A DNA stretch of 35,827 bases, from positions 1 to 35,827 of the forward strand of contig JAJRRO010000107.1 in NCBI GenBank assembly GCA_024279425.1. The letters are read 5' to 3'. Shown here piece after piece: positions 1 through 8,318 of the stretch. Positions within the stretch are counted from its first letter, which is position 1, and the number at the start of each line of letters is the position of its first letter. The notes under the pieces are model-generated. The model had not been told where the DNA came from. It searched no databases and saw only the letters and a program-made list of their open reading frames with translations. The stretch is from Bacteroidota bacterium (GTDB lineage: Bacteria; Bacteroidota; Bacteroidia; Flavobacteriales; Flavobacteriaceae). Both the position numbers and the translations under genes were made by a program.

Positions 1-150
1 TCTCTCGATTCAAATTCTTATATAAAAATACATCCGAAAATGTACTCTATACGCTGTCTTTACAATATTCCAATGAACTCCTTTACCCTCTCACTATGAC
101 GCCTCAGCCTCAAAGCGGGTGCAAATATAAGATGGTTTTTTAAATTGCAA
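1..150 (-). promoter_or_regulatory. Probable rRNA operon promoter and 5' leader
   Basis: On the minus strand a -33 TTG (complement of 148-150) and a -7 box TATATTTG (complement of 122-129) stand 18 bases apart, which fits the Bacteroidota housekeeping promoter. The transcribed part that follows begins with GCACCCGC and contains AGTTCATTGGAATATTG (complement of about 63-80). As I recall them, flavobacterial 16S rRNA leaders carry a similar element. It ends at the window edge in AATTTGAATCGAGAGA, also leader-like. No protein frame is seen here. I infer that a 16S gene begins just outside the left edge; the rRNA itself is not visible, so this is a pattern judgement. Confidence 0.5.
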
Positions 151-279
151 TCATATTTGTGTGCTTTTTTAAACTTTTTTTTATCTCAAATACACAAAGC
201 CTTATTCTACAGTATATTAAGGGATTAAATAATTTAAAAAAGGGTATTAAATTTAAATCATTTAGTTGATTTACACAAG

Positions 280-300
280 AATTACGTTCGTAATTTTTTT
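280..300 (+). terminator. Weak hairpin with T-run between rrn and thrS
   Basis: AATTAC (280-285) pairs with GTAATT (290-295) around a four-base loop and is followed by a run of T. The stem is short and AT-only apart from one pair. It lies upstream of the thrS promoter, so it could end a short transcript or insulate thrS. The rest of 150-405 is AT-rich and I see no gene in it. Confidence 0.2.
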
Positions 301-408
301 GCGTTAGAGACAGAAATGACATCCCTGAACAAAGAGAAGGACATAATGTATGACCAAACCCAACAATTTTGCAAGTTAGACAACGTCTTAAAAACATACT
401 CATATATA

Positions 409-439
409 TTGTCTGCATGGATACTAGATGCTATCTTTG
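409..439 (+). promoter_or_regulatory. thrS promoter (Bacteroidota -33/-7 type)
   Basis: TTG at 409-411 and TATCTTTG at 432-439 are separated by 20 bases, matching the TTG/TAnnTTTG consensus. Transcription would start near 445-447, about 20 bases before the ATG at 465. This argues against the longer upstream reading frame that extends back to a TTG at 369. Confidence 0.6.
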
Positions 440-464
440 CAAACTTATTGCTAGAAACGAAAGA

Positions 465-2405
465 ATGATAAAGATTACTTTACCAGACGGGACCATTAAA
501 GAGTACAACAAAGGTTGCACTGCAATGGATATTGCCAGAAGTATTAGCGAAGGTTTGGCGCGGAATGTCATTTCTGCCAAATTCAATGATACTATTATTG
601 AGACGGTCACCCCGCTAAATGAAGATGGTGCTTTGGTACTTTATACATGGAATAATGATGAAGGTAAAAAGGCCTTTTGGCATTCGTCCTCCCATATTGT
701 TGCCCAAGCTTTGGAGGAATTGTACCCTGGAGCGAAATTGACCATAGGTCCGGCCATCGAAAATGGATTCTACTATGATGTAGATTTTGGGGAACATACC
801 GTCTCGGAAAAGGATTTCCCTGCCATTGAGAAAAAGGCTTTGGAAATTGCAAGGGGCAAGCATGATTTTAAAATGCGTTCGGTAAGTAAGACTGAAGCAT
901 TGGAGAAATACGAGTTACAAGGAAATGAATTCAAAGTCGAGCTCATTGAAAATCTAGATGATGGCACCATTACATTTTGTGATCATGACACCTTTACTGA
1001 TTTATGTAGAGGTGGTCATATCCCAAATACAAGAATCGTAAAGGCGATTAAAATATTAAGTGTTGCTGGCGCCTATTGGAGAGGTGATGAAAAAAACAAA
1101 CAGCTCACCCGTGTTTACGGAATTTCTTTTCCCAAACAAAAAGAACTCACCGAATATTTACAACTTTTGGAAGAGGCCAAAAAAAGAGATCATAGAAAGC
1201 TAGGGAAAGAATTGGAACTCTTTACTTTTTCTCAAAAAGTAGGTCAAGGTCTACCATTATGGTTGCCAAAAGGTGCTGCGTTAAGAGAAAGATTAGAGCA
1301 ATTCTTGAAAAAAGCACAGAAAAAAGCAGGCTATGAAATGGTGATTACTCCACATATAGGTCAAAAAGAGTTATATGTTACTTCTGGACATTACGACAAA
1401 TATGGGGAAGATAGCTTTCAGCCTATTCGAACTCCCAAGGATGGTGAGGAATTTTTGTTGAAACCAATGAATTGTCCGCACCATTGCGAAATATATAACG
1501 CAAGGCCATTCAGTTATAGGGAATTACCCATAAGATATGCTGAATTTGGTACAGTGTATAGGTATGAACAAAGTGGAGAGTTGCACGGCCTAACTAGGGT
1601 TCGAGGATTCACCCAAGATGATGCGCATATCTTTTGTACACCAGAGCAATTGGACCAGGAGTTTAAAAATGTTATTGATCTATCATTATATGTATTGGGT
1701 TCTTTGGGTTTTAAGAATTTCAAAACCCAGGTATCGGTAAGGGATTTGGATACTCCGGAAAAATATATCGGTTCTGTAGAAAATTGGGAGAAAGCCGAAA
1801 AAGCAATAATCAATGCGGCAAAAGAGAAGGGACTCGATTTTGTGATTGAAAAAGGTGAAGCCGCTTTTTATGGCCCAAAGTTGGATTTTATGGTTAAGGA
1901 TGCGCTGGGAAGAAATTGGCAACTAGGAACCATACAGGTAGATTACAACTTACCAGAGCGCTTTGACCTTACCTATAAAGGCAGTGACAATGAACTACAT
2001 AGACCTGTAATGATTCACCGGGCACCCTTTGGCAGCATTGAACGATTTATAGCACTTCTATTAGAGCACACAGGAGGAAATTTCCCCTTATGGCTGGTTC
2101 CTGAGCAGGCAATTATACTACCTGTGAGCGAGAAACATGAAAAATATGCGGAAAAAGTTTTAAATTCCTTGGAAAATAACGAAATTCGCGCCCTCATTGA
2201 TAACAGAAACGAAACTGTGGGGAAGAAAATACGAGAGGCTGAAATGAACAAAACACCATTCATGCTAATCGTAGGTGAAAGTGACGAAGCGAATAGTACA
2301 ATTTCTGTTCGAAAACATGGAGGTGATGATTTAGGTGCTGTAAGCGTACAAGATTTCGTCAACTTGGTCACTAAAGAAATAAATAGTACCTTAAAGTCGT
2401 TTTAA
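465..2405 (+). CDS. thrS: Threonine--tRNA ligase
   Basis: Charges tRNA-Thr with threonine in the cytoplasm. The 646-residue length is normal for bacterial ThrRS. The order is an N-terminal TGS domain ([14 protein letters not shown]), the second editing-type domain ([11 protein letters not shown]; later [18 protein letters not shown] carrying the conserved Cys and His of the SAD site), the class II catalytic core (motif 2 around [26 protein letters not shown], split here as YRYEQSGE and [13 protein letters not shown]; zinc-site [10 protein letters not shown]), and a C-terminal anticodon-binding domain (about residues 545-640). The start at 465 is chosen because family proteins begin at this TGS sequence and the promoter lies just upstream. 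It is the first gene of thrS-infC-rpmI-rplT, with infC 31 bases downstream. Confidence 0.97.
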   Translation: MIKITLPDGTIKEYNKGCTAMDIARSISEGLARNVISAKFNDTIIETVTPLNEDGALVLYTWNNDEGKKAFWHSSSHIVAQALEELYPGAKLTIGPAIENGFYYDVDFGEHTVSEKDFPAIEKKALEIARGKHDFKMRSVSKTEALEKYELQGNEFKVELIENLDDGTITFCDHDTFTDLCRGGHIPNTRIVKAIKILSVAGAYWRGDEKNKQLTRVYGISFPKQKELTEYLQLLEEAKKRDHRKLGKELELFTFSQKVGQGLPLWLPKGAALRERLEQFLKKAQKKAGYEMVITPHIGQKELYVTSGHYDKYGEDSFQPIRTPKDGEEFLLKPMNCPHHCEIYNARPFSYRELPIRYAEFGTVYRYEQSGELHGLTRVRGFTQDDAHIFCTPEQLDQEFKNVIDLSLYVLGSLGFKNFKTQVSVRDLDTPEKYIGSVENWEKAEKAIINAAKEKGLDFVIEKGEAAFYGPKLDFMVKDALGRNWQLGTIQVDYNLPERFDLTYKGSDNELHRPVMIHRAPFGSIERFIALLLEHTGGNFPLWLVPEQAIILPVSEKHEKYAEKVLNSLENNEIRALIDNRNETVGKKIREAEMNKTPFMLIVGESDEANSTISVRKHGGDDLGAVSVQDFVNLVTKEINSTLKSF

Positions 2406-2436
2406 AAATTTGAAGTTTAACTAAAAAAAATAAGTC

Positions 2437-2991
2437 ATAGCAATACGAAAAAGATTTAGGCCCCAACCTAGGAGAGAAAACAAAAATCCCCATAAAATCA
2501 ATGAAAGGATTATTTCGCCCAATGTAAGGTTGGTTGGTGATAATTTGGAAGTTGGTGTTTACACGTTGCCGCAGGCAATGGCCAAATCGGTTGAACTAGG
2601 GTTGGACTTGGTGGAAATATCACCGAAAGCAGATCCTCCGGTTTGTAAGATCATTGACTATAAGAAATTTCTTTACGAGCAAAAGAAGCGTGAGAAGGTG
2701 ATGAAGGCCAAGGCTTCAAAGGTGATAGTCAAAGAAATTAGATTTGGCCCGAATACTGATGACCATGATTACGAATTTAAAAAGAAGCATGCCGAGAAAT
2801 TCTTGAAAGATGGAGCCAAACTAAAAGCTTATGTATTCTTTAAAGGACGTTCGATCGTGTATAAAGATCAAGGTGAAATATTGTTGCTAAAACTGGCCTC
2901 GGAATTGGAAGAGCTAGGTAAAGTTGAGCAAATGCCAAAGTTGGAAGGTAAGCGTATGACCATGTTCATAGCTCCAAAAACAAAAAAATAA
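2437..2991 (+). CDS. infC: Translation initiation factor IF-3, non-AUG start
   Basis: Binds the 30S subunit, checks the initiator tRNA and codon, and keeps the subunits apart. From the proposed start it is 184 residues, normal for IF-3. The N domain includes [20 protein letters not shown] and [12 protein letters not shown], then a lysine-rich linker, then the C domain ([33 protein letters not shown]). No ATG, GTG or TTG lies in frame ahead of the conserved N-terminal basic sequence. The in-frame stop at 2431-2433 leaves only GTC-ATA-GCA-ATA before CGA-AAA-AGA, so I place the start at ATA 2437, giving (M)AIRKRF. A later TTG at 2530 would remove about 31 conserved residues. Non-canonical starts of infC underlie autoregulation in enterobacteria, where the codon is AUU. 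Confidence 0.9.
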   Translation: MAIRKRFRPQPRRENKNPHKINERIISPNVRLVGDNLEVGVYTLPQAMAKSVELGLDLVEISPKADPPVCKIIDYKKFLYEQKKREKVMKAKASKVIVKEIRFGPNTDDHDYEFKKKHAEKFLKDGAKLKAYVFFKGRSIVYKDQGEILLLKLASELEELGKVEQMPKLEGKRMTMFIAPKTKK

Positions 2992-3038
2992 TATTTGATA
3001 AAAGCCATTAAAAATGGTTGAAATCAAATCAAAAGATA

Positions 3039-3072
3039 CTGAATCCTGTCTGCAAAATGCAGGCAGTTTCAG
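3039..3072 (+). promoter_or_regulatory. Hairpin leader upstream of rpmI
   Basis: A nine-pair stem, CTGTCTGCA (3046-3054) with TGCAGGCAG (3058-3066), is extended below by CTGAA (3039-3043) pairing with TTCAG (3068-3072). No T-run follows, so this is not a standard terminator. It sits 35 bases before rpmI. In other bacteria, L20 represses rpmI-rplT by binding a leader that mimics its 23S rRNA site. I infer a similar role here, but the mimicry has not been tested. Confidence 0.45.
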
Positions 3073-3106
3073 CATAAACAAGTGAGATTAACATAAATTA
3101 GGAAAA

Positions 3107-3304
3107 ATGCCTAAACAGAAAACAAAGTCCAGTGCCAAAAAGCGTTTTAAGCTTACAGGTACCGGTAAAATCAAAAGAAAGCACGCTTTTAAGAGCCACA
3201 TTCTTACAAAGAAGTCCAAAAAGCGTAAGCTTGCGTTAACACACTCAACATTGGTTCACCAATCAGATGTTAACAGTATTAAAGAACAATTACGTTTAAA
3301 ATAA
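3107..3304 (+). CDS. rpmI: 50S ribosomal protein L35
   Basis: Small basic protein of the large ribosomal subunit, 65 residues, the usual size. It begins [20 protein letters not shown] and ends in a Lys/Arg-rich stretch, as in the bL35 family. It lies between infC and rplT, the standard bacterial arrangement, with structured spacers on both sides. The ATG at 3107 is the only start consistent with the conserved N terminus. Confidence 0.96.
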   Translation: MPKQKTKSSAKKRFKLTGTGKIKRKHAFKSHILTKKSKKRKLALTHSTLVHQSDVNSIKEQLRLK

Positions 3305-3340
3305 TTGTCCTTTACGGTAATTAATCATTAACCCTGGAGT

Positions 3341-3374
3341 TAGGCCATAAAAAAGAGTCTTTATAGACCGCCTA
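3341..3374 (+). promoter_or_regulatory. Structured spacer upstream of rplT
   Basis: TAGGC (3341-3345) can pair with GCCTA (3370-3374), enclosing an asymmetric internal loop and an inner stem GTC (3357-3359) with GAC (3366-3368). It lies about 20 bases before the rplT ATG. An irregular stem with an A-rich internal loop in this position suggests a ribosomal-protein leader rather than a terminator. This is inferred by eye. Confidence 0.3.
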
Positions 3375-3394
3375 CTACAAAAACAATTAAAATT

Positions 3395-3739
3395 ATGCCA
3401 AGATCAGTAAATGCAGTAGCTTCAAGAGCTAGACGAAAAAAAGTGATGAAGCAGGCCAAAGGTTACTTTGGAAGACGTAAAAATGTCTGGACAGTAGCCA
3501 AGAATGCGGTTGAAAAAGCAATGCTTTATGCTTACAGAGACCGAAGAAACAAAAAGAGAACCTTCCGAGCCCTTTGGATTACCCGTATCAATGCAGGTGC
3601 CAGATTACACGGAATGTCTTACTCTCAGTTCATGGGAAAAGTAAAAGCCAATAATATTGAGTTGAACCGAAAGGTTTTAGCTGATTTGGCCATGAACCAC
3701 CCAGATGCTTTCAAAGCAATTGTAGAGAAAGTAAAATAG
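3395..3739 (+). CDS. rplT: 50S ribosomal protein L20
   Basis: Assembly protein of the large subunit, 114 residues, the usual length for bL20. The typical start [20 protein letters not shown] is followed by [20 protein letters not shown] and the C-terminal globular part with [19 protein letters not shown]. It is the last gene of the thrS operon and is followed by a strong intrinsic terminator. In other bacteria the C-terminal domain binds the mRNA leader of its own operon. Confidence 0.97.
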   Translation: MPRSVNAVASRARRKKVMKQAKGYFGRRKNVWTVAKNAVEKAMLYAYRDRRNKKRTFRALWITRINAGARLHGMSYSQFMGKVKANNIELNRKVLADLAMNHPDAFKAIVEKVK

Positions 3740-3764
3740 ATTATAAAAAATAATTATCTCACTG

Positions 3765-3797
3765 AAAAAATCCGATTCGAATGAATCGGATTTTTTT
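3765..3797 (+). terminator. Intrinsic terminator of the thrS-rplT operon
   Basis: AAAAAATCCGATTC (3765-3778) pairs perfectly with GAATCGGATTTTTT (3783-3796) around loop GAAT, and the stem runs into a T-tract. It lies 26 bases after the rplT stop. The A-run on the far side makes it potentially bidirectional, but the facing gene (yjbQ family) ends about 60 bases away. Confidence 0.9.
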
Positions 3798-3857
3798 GTT
3801 TTCTTAGGCCCATCTTTTCCAATTATTCAATCAAAAACCGACACCAAGTTGATTCGT

Positions 3858-4280
3858 TTAGCTTCCGAAAACAGTGATCACCAAATTTCGTCCCGATGCA
3901 TGGTTTCTATGCTCACACAAATAAATACCTTGCCAAACCCCCAAATTAAGTCTTCCATTGGTAATTGGTATTTGTACAGAAGAACCCAAGAGAGATGCTT
4001 TGATGTGGGCGGGCATATCATCAGGTCCCTCATAAGTATGTAGATAATAAGGGGCATTTTCAGATACCATAACATTCATGTGACTTTCGAAATCTTCCCT
4101 CACTGTAGCATCAGCATTTTCATTGACGGTAAGACTGGCCGAAGTATGTTTAATGAATACCTGCAACATACCTCTTTCGATTCTACCCATTTCTACAAGG
4201 CCATTTGTAACTTCATTTGTGATTAAATGAAAACCCCTCGGAAAAGACCTGAGCCGAATTTCTTTCTGATAGAATTTCAT
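3858..4280 (-). CDS. YjbQ-family protein (UPF0047)
   Basis: Small cytoplasmic protein of the YjbQ/UPF0047 family, labelled 'secondary thiamine-phosphate synthase' because some members have weak thiamine-phosphate synthase activity; the real role is unsettled. About 140 residues, the family length. Family motifs are clear: KHTSASLTVNENADATVREDFE in the first half (read as KHTSASLTVNENADA and VREDFE), then DDMPAHIKASLLGSS, and near the end LGVWQGIYLCEHR. I start at ATG 4280 (MKFYQKEIRL), the conserved N terminus; another ATG in frame at 4292 would add four residues. It is divergent from the HAD gene. Confidence 0.85.
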   Translation of the reverse strand: MKFYQKEIRLRSFPRGFHLITNEVTNGLVEMGRIERGMLQVFIKHTSASLTVNENADATVREDFESHMNVMVSENAPYYLHTYEGPDDMPAHIKASLLGSSVQIPITNGRLNLGVWQGIYLCEHRNHASGRNLVITVFGS

Positions 4281-4352
4281 GTTACTTAGCATTTTTATAC
4301 GTTTCAGTCATAAACTTTATGAAGATAATCTTTATTATTTAACGATATCAAA

Positions 4353-4360
4353 TACCTTTG
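4353..4360 (+). promoter_or_regulatory. -7 box of the HAD phosphatase gene
   Basis: TACCTTTG matches TAnnTTTG and lies 17 bases before the ATG at 4378, implying a very short leader. No good TTG is seen at the -33 position, so support rests on the -7 element and location. Confidence 0.4.
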
Positions 4361-4377
4361 CTGCTTATATTTTTCAA

Positions 4378-5175
4378 ATGAATCTATCTCAAGTAAAAAT
4401 GGTGGTGACCGATATGGATGGCACCTTACTCAATTCCCATCATCAAGTAAGTAACCGATTTTTTGAGCAATTTCAAGAGCTCAAGAAAAGGAACATTCAA
4501 TTCGTAGCTGCAAGTGGAAGGCAATATGACAGTATTGTTAACAAACTTTTTCCTATTAAGGATGATATTATTGTCATTGCGGAAAACGGAGGTTTTACCA
4601 TGCAGAAAGGACAGGAGTTATTGTCTACCCCACTTCAGAATGCCGCTAAGAATTCTATATTGGATTGTATTGATGGTCTGACCGACATTCACCCCGTACT
4701 TTGTGGCAAGAATAAAGCGTATCTATTGGGTTCTTCTTCGGGGTTTGTTGATAAACTAAAAGAATATTACACTGAATTTGAGATTTTGGATGATCTCAAA
4801 GCTTTCGATGGTGAAGCCATGAAAATTGCCATTTATCATTTTGAAAGTTCTGAAAAATACATCTACCCAGCAGTTAAGCACTTTGAAAACCAACTGAAAG
4901 TGAAAATTTCGGGCCAAAACTGGGTTGATATATCTGACTTAAAGGCACACAAGGGTTATGCACTGCAAAAATTACAGGATCAATATGGTATTGGAGCTCA
5001 TGAAACCATGGTTTTTGGTGATTATAACAATGATCTGGAGATGTTGGCGCTGGCCGATTATAGCTTTGCCATGCAGAATGCACATCCTAATGTGAAGAAA
5101 GCAGCTAATTACTCAACAGAGAGCAATGATAATTTTGGAGTAGAGCGCATTTTGGAAAAACTTCTGGAATACTAA
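4378..5175 (+). CDS. Cof-type HAD-IIB phosphatase
   Basis: Haloacid-dehalogenase superfamily hydrolase of the Cof/IIB subgroup, which dephosphorylates sugar phosphates or cofactors such as FMN in the cytoplasm; the substrate cannot be told from sequence. The 265 residues show motif I DMDGTLL (nucleophile Asp near residue 12), motif II AASGRQY, the large IIB cap in the middle, the motif III lysine in DLKAHKGYALQKL, and motif IV VFGDYNNDLEMLALADYSFAM. The start at 4378 is just after the -7 box. The reading frame extends further upstream but without family similarity. Its stop codon directly abuts that of the convergent gene, with no spacer or terminator. Confidence 0.88.
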   Translation: MNLSQVKMVVTDMDGTLLNSHHQVSNRFFEQFQELKKRNIQFVAASGRQYDSIVNKLFPIKDDIIVIAENGGFTMQKGQELLSTPLQNAAKNSILDCIDGLTDIHPVLCGKNKAYLLGSSSGFVDKLKEYYTEFEILDDLKAFDGEAMKIAIYHFESSEKYIYPAVKHFENQLKVKISGQNWVDISDLKAHKGYALQKLQDQYGIGAHETMVFGDYNNDLEMLALADYSFAMQNAHPNVKKAANYSTESNDNFGVERILEKLLEY

Positions 5176-6438
5176 TCACGTCTTTTGTTTTTTCTTTCTG
5201 GCCGCAGGAAACAAAACATTGTTCAATATTATGCGGTATCCTGGAGATGTGGGATGCAGTTCCAACTCGGTTTTTGGATCCCCTACCCTATGCTGATAAT
5301 CCTCAGGGTCATGCCCTCCATAAAAAGTAAAAAAGCCCTTCCCCTTTATACCATGGATATAACGCGCTTCACCATTGATTTTATTTTCACCCAATATCAA
5401 AACGGTAGGTTTTATTTCATTTCTGGCGAACGAAGTTGTTTGCCCCATAAAACCCTTTACCAATGCCGTATGGTTCTGACACAACATGGTAGGAACCGGA
5501 TCCCACTTCGCTGAAAAGTCCATTAGGGTAAAATAATCTGACTCCTTGGGGACTTCGCCACGCTTATTGGTCATATCTATAGAGGAAAATTCATAGCGCA
5601 ATGGGCTACGTTCCAAGGTGAAATTGGTAAACGCAAAAGTTTTACGATAGTCTAATTTACTTTGATAGTTTGCATCGGAAGGGTCATAATCGAACATAGG
5701 TTCGCAAATATCTATACCATCGGCTGCAAGGGCTATATCAAAGCTATCGGTTGCAGAACACATTGCAAACATAAATCCACCACCAATTACATAATTCCGA
5801 ATTTTTAGGACAACATCCCGTTTCTCTTCCGAAACTTTATCATATCCCAATTTAGAGGCAAGTAATTCTGCCTCCTTTTTCCCTTCAATGTACCACGGTG
5901 TGGCCCTATACATTCCATAAAACTTACCGTATTGTCCCGTAAAGTCTTCATGATGCAGGTGTAACCAGTCGTACAAGACCAATTTATCCCCCAAAACCTC
6001 TTCGTCATAAACAGTTATATACGGAATCTCGGCATAGGCCAGAACCATGGTCACAGCATCATCCCAGGGTTGGTTTCCTTTAGGGGAGTATACGGCGATT
6101 TTGGGTGCTTTTTCGAGAATAACGGCCTCTTGGTTTTGAGAGGGACTGCTTATGCCTTCCAAAATGCTTTGTGCCTTGGCATCCGAAATGATTTCAAAAG
6201 AAACACCTCGTATTTGGCATTCCTTTCGTATACTTTCCCCATCGGGCAGCAAAAAAGAACCCCCTCTATAATTTAATAACCATTGCACCTTTTGTTGTTT
6301 GGTGAGTACCCAATAGGTAATCCCGTAGGCTTTTAAATGGTTTTTTTGACTTTCAGCATCCATCGGAATTAAGATGGAAGACGCGGAAATGCTTAAAGAA
6401 TAAAGAAGTAAGAATAAAGAGAAAAGGCCTATACGCAT
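5176..6438 (-). CDS. Secreted protein of the family labelled asparagine synthetase B
   Basis: 420 residues with a Sec signal (MRIGLFSLFLLLYSLSISA), so it should act in the periplasm. Homologous flavobacterial proteins are, from memory, often labelled asparagine synthetase B. The sequence shows neither an N-terminal Cys nucleophile domain nor an obvious PPi-loop synthetase domain, so I do not accept that name. Visible features are Trp- and His-rich stretches (LYDWLHLHHEDFTGQYGKFYG near 160, read as two adjoining parts LYDWLHLHHEDF and TGQYGKFYG), GGGFMFAMCSATDSFDIAL near 225, and FFTFYGGHDPEDYQH near 375. The last resembles the end of class-I glutamine-amidotransferase-like or ThuA-like folds. 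Function unknown. Confidence 0.8.
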   Translation of the reverse strand: MRIGLFSLFLLLYSLSISASSILIPMDAESQKNHLKAYGITYWVLTKQQKVQWLLNYRGGSFLLPDGESIRKECQIRGVSFEIISDAKAQSILEGISSPSQNQEAVILEKAPKIAVYSPKGNQPWDDAVTMVLAYAEIPYITVYDEEVLGDKLVLYDWLHLHHEDFTGQYGKFYGMYRATPWYIEGKKEAELLASKLGYDKVSEEKRDVVLKIRNYVIGGGFMFAMCSATDSFDIALAADGIDICEPMFDYDPSDANYQSKLDYRKTFAFTNFTLERSPLRYEFSSIDMTNKRGEVPKESDYFTLMDFSAKWDPVPTMLCQNHTALVKGFMGQTTSFARNEIKPTVLILGENKINGEARYIHGIKGKGFFTFYGGHDPEDYQHRVGDPKTELELHPTSPGYRIILNNVLFPAARKKKQKT

Positions 6439-6600
6439 AGAAAACTTGTTGGAATCTTCTTCAAAGTTACGGTAAAAATGGGTATGCTTGATTTAAGGAA
6501 AGGTTAAACAGTTTAATTGAACATCACTACTCCTACAGTAAATCGATGGTCAGGAATTGTAACACCATTTCTATGTATGGGACCTGAACTTGATTTGATT

Positions 6601-8151
6601 TTAAAAAGGTACGTCGCTATCATCCGGATTTAAATCATCATTCATTGAACTACCAAACGCTTCATTAGCATCTGGTAGGTTTTTGGTCAAAAATGGATTC
6701 TCATCATCTGCATTCATTTTTGATTGAAACTCGAATGGAGAATCAAAGTCATCAAGATTATCAAACTTACCAAGGTTTCCGATGAATTTCAACCTAATAT
6801 TATCTAATCCACCATTTCTATGTTTTGCAACAATAAACTCAGCCTGGCCTGCTGTAGGAGTACGTTCCTCATCATCCCATTCATCAATTTTATAATACTC
6901 AGGCCTATATATAAAAGAAACTATATCAGCATCTTGCTCAATGGCTCCAGATTCCCTAAGGTCAGAAAGTATTGGTCTTTTACTGCCCCCTCTGGTTTCA
7001 ACGGCCCTTGATAATTGGGAAAGGGCAATTACGGGTACATTCAGTTCTTTTGCCAGGGCTTTTAAGTTCCTAGAAATCGTCGAAATCTCCTGCTCACGGT
7101 TACCACCTCCTTTTTGACTGCCACCAGCGGTCATTAATTGAAGGTAATCAATGATAATCAGTTTTATACCGTGCTGCGAGGCCAACCTTCTAGATTTTGC
7201 CCTTAAATCAAAAATAGATAATGAAGGTGTATCATCTATAAACAAAGGTGCATTTTCAAGAGCTTTTACTTTTACGTTTAATTGCTCCCACTCGTGTTTT
7301 TCCAATTTTCCTGTTCTCAACTTTTCTGAAGATAGCCCCGTTTCCGAAGATATAAGTCTAGTAATCAGTTGCACAGAGGACATTTCACAAGAAAAGAAGG
7401 CAACCGGAATATTATTGTTCACGGCCATATTTCTTGCCATCGACAGGGTTAATGCCGTTTTACCCATACCGGGACGTGCAGCTATAATAATCAAATCACT
7501 GGGCTGCCAACCTGAGGTTAGTTTATCAACCTTATCAAAGCCTGTGGGAATACCACTAAGACCCTCTTTATTGGCAATTTCCTCAATGCGTTTTTTAGCC
7601 TGAATAACCAAATTTTGGGCAGTTTCGGCAGAGCGCTTCAAGTTGCCTTGGGTAACATCATACAGTTTGGATTCCGCATTATCCAACAAATCGAACACAT
7701 CGGTGCCCTCATCATAGGCATCTTCTATTATTTCGTTTGATATCTTTATCAGGCTCCTTTGAATATATTTTTGAAGTATAATACGGGCGTGAAACTCAAT
7801 ATGGGCAGATGATGCCACTTTTTGGGTCAATTTTATCAAATAAAAGTCTCCTCCAACAGATTCTAGTCGCGCATCCCTCTTTAATTGAGAAGAAACGGTT
7901 AATAAATCGACTGGTTCAGAGGTTTCGAACAATTTAAAGATCGCTTCATAGATAAATCGGTGGGCATCCTTATAAAAGACATCGGGATGTAAGATATCTA
8001 TTACTTCATCTACCCCTTTTTTATCAATCATCATTGCCCCAAGCACAACCTCCTCTAAATCAATAGCTTGAGGAGGTATTTTACCTCTCTCAAGATTGAT
8101 TATCCTGGATTTGTCTATCTTACGACCAACAAGTGGCTTGGGTTTTTCCAT
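6601..8151 (-). CDS. dnaB: Replicative DNA helicase DnaB
   Basis: Hexameric helicase that unwinds DNA ahead of the replisome and binds primase. 516 residues. The N-terminal domain (about residues 20-180; PPQAIDLEEVVLGAMMIDK) carries the primase-interaction helices. The RecA-like C-terminal domain has Walker A AARPGMGKTAL, Walker B IIIDYLQLM, ALSQLSRAVE and SDLRESGAIEQDADIV. The acidic tail ends DDLNPDDSDVPF, typical of bacterial DnaB C termini. It is single-copy in context, between the secreted protein and accA, and shows no intein. Confidence 0.97.
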   Translation of the reverse strand: MEKPKPLVGRKIDKSRIINLERGKIPPQAIDLEEVVLGAMMIDKKGVDEVIDILHPDVFYKDAHRFIYEAIFKLFETSEPVDLLTVSSQLKRDARLESVGGDFYLIKLTQKVASSAHIEFHARIILQKYIQRSLIKISNEIIEDAYDEGTDVFDLLDNAESKLYDVTQGNLKRSAETAQNLVIQAKKRIEEIANKEGLSGIPTGFDKVDKLTSGWQPSDLIIIAARPGMGKTALTLSMARNMAVNNNIPVAFFSCEMSSVQLITRLISSETGLSSEKLRTGKLEKHEWEQLNVKVKALENAPLFIDDTPSLSIFDLRAKSRRLASQHGIKLIIIDYLQLMTAGGSQKGGGNREQEISTISRNLKALAKELNVPVIALSQLSRAVETRGGSKRPILSDLRESGAIEQDADIVSFIYRPEYYKIDEWDDEERTPTAGQAEFIVAKHRNGGLDNIRLKFIGNLGKFDNLDDFDSPFEFQSKMNADDENPFLTKNLPDANEAFGSSMNDDLNPDDSDVPF

Positions 8152-8172
8152 AGCTACGAAAGTATATAATTA

Positions 8173-8260
8173 ACCTTAAGTTAAGGTGACATTGCGAAGT
8201 AACTATATTAACCGTTATTTAACATTCGACGTGTTGATAAGTTACAAAATCTGTTAATAA
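8173..8260. promoter_or_regulatory. dnaB upstream region with palindrome and DnaA-like sites
   Basis: The spacer before dnaB holds a 15-base palindrome ACCTTAAGTTAAGGT (8173-8187), then TGTTGATAA (8232-8240) and TGTTAATAA (8252-8260), two copies of TTATNAACA on the minus strand exactly 20 bases apart. A third similar site, TTATTTAACA, is at 8216-8225. They resemble DnaA boxes (TTATCCACA) but each differs from the consensus, and the DNA is AT-rich, so chance is possible. The palindrome would lie in the dnaB leader. Confidence 0.25.
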
Positions 8261-8318
8261 CAGAAAAAAAAAGTAGGTTGGAATCTCAAAATTTTGCAGA
8301 CCCTACTGAAAACGCCAG

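Noticed and set aside
369-464. A longer ThrRS frame starting at TTG 369
   Set aside because: The extension has no family similarity and runs over the -33/-7 promoter at 409-439; the TGS domain begins at the ATG at 465.
5176-6438. Calling this gene asparagine synthetase B
   Set aside because: The protein has a signal peptide and shows no N-terminal Cys amidotransferase or obvious PPi-loop motif, so the customary label is not supported.
8173-8260. An origin of replication at dnaB
   Set aside because: The DnaA-like sites deviate from consensus, are few, and no dnaA, dnaN or gyrase gene is nearby.
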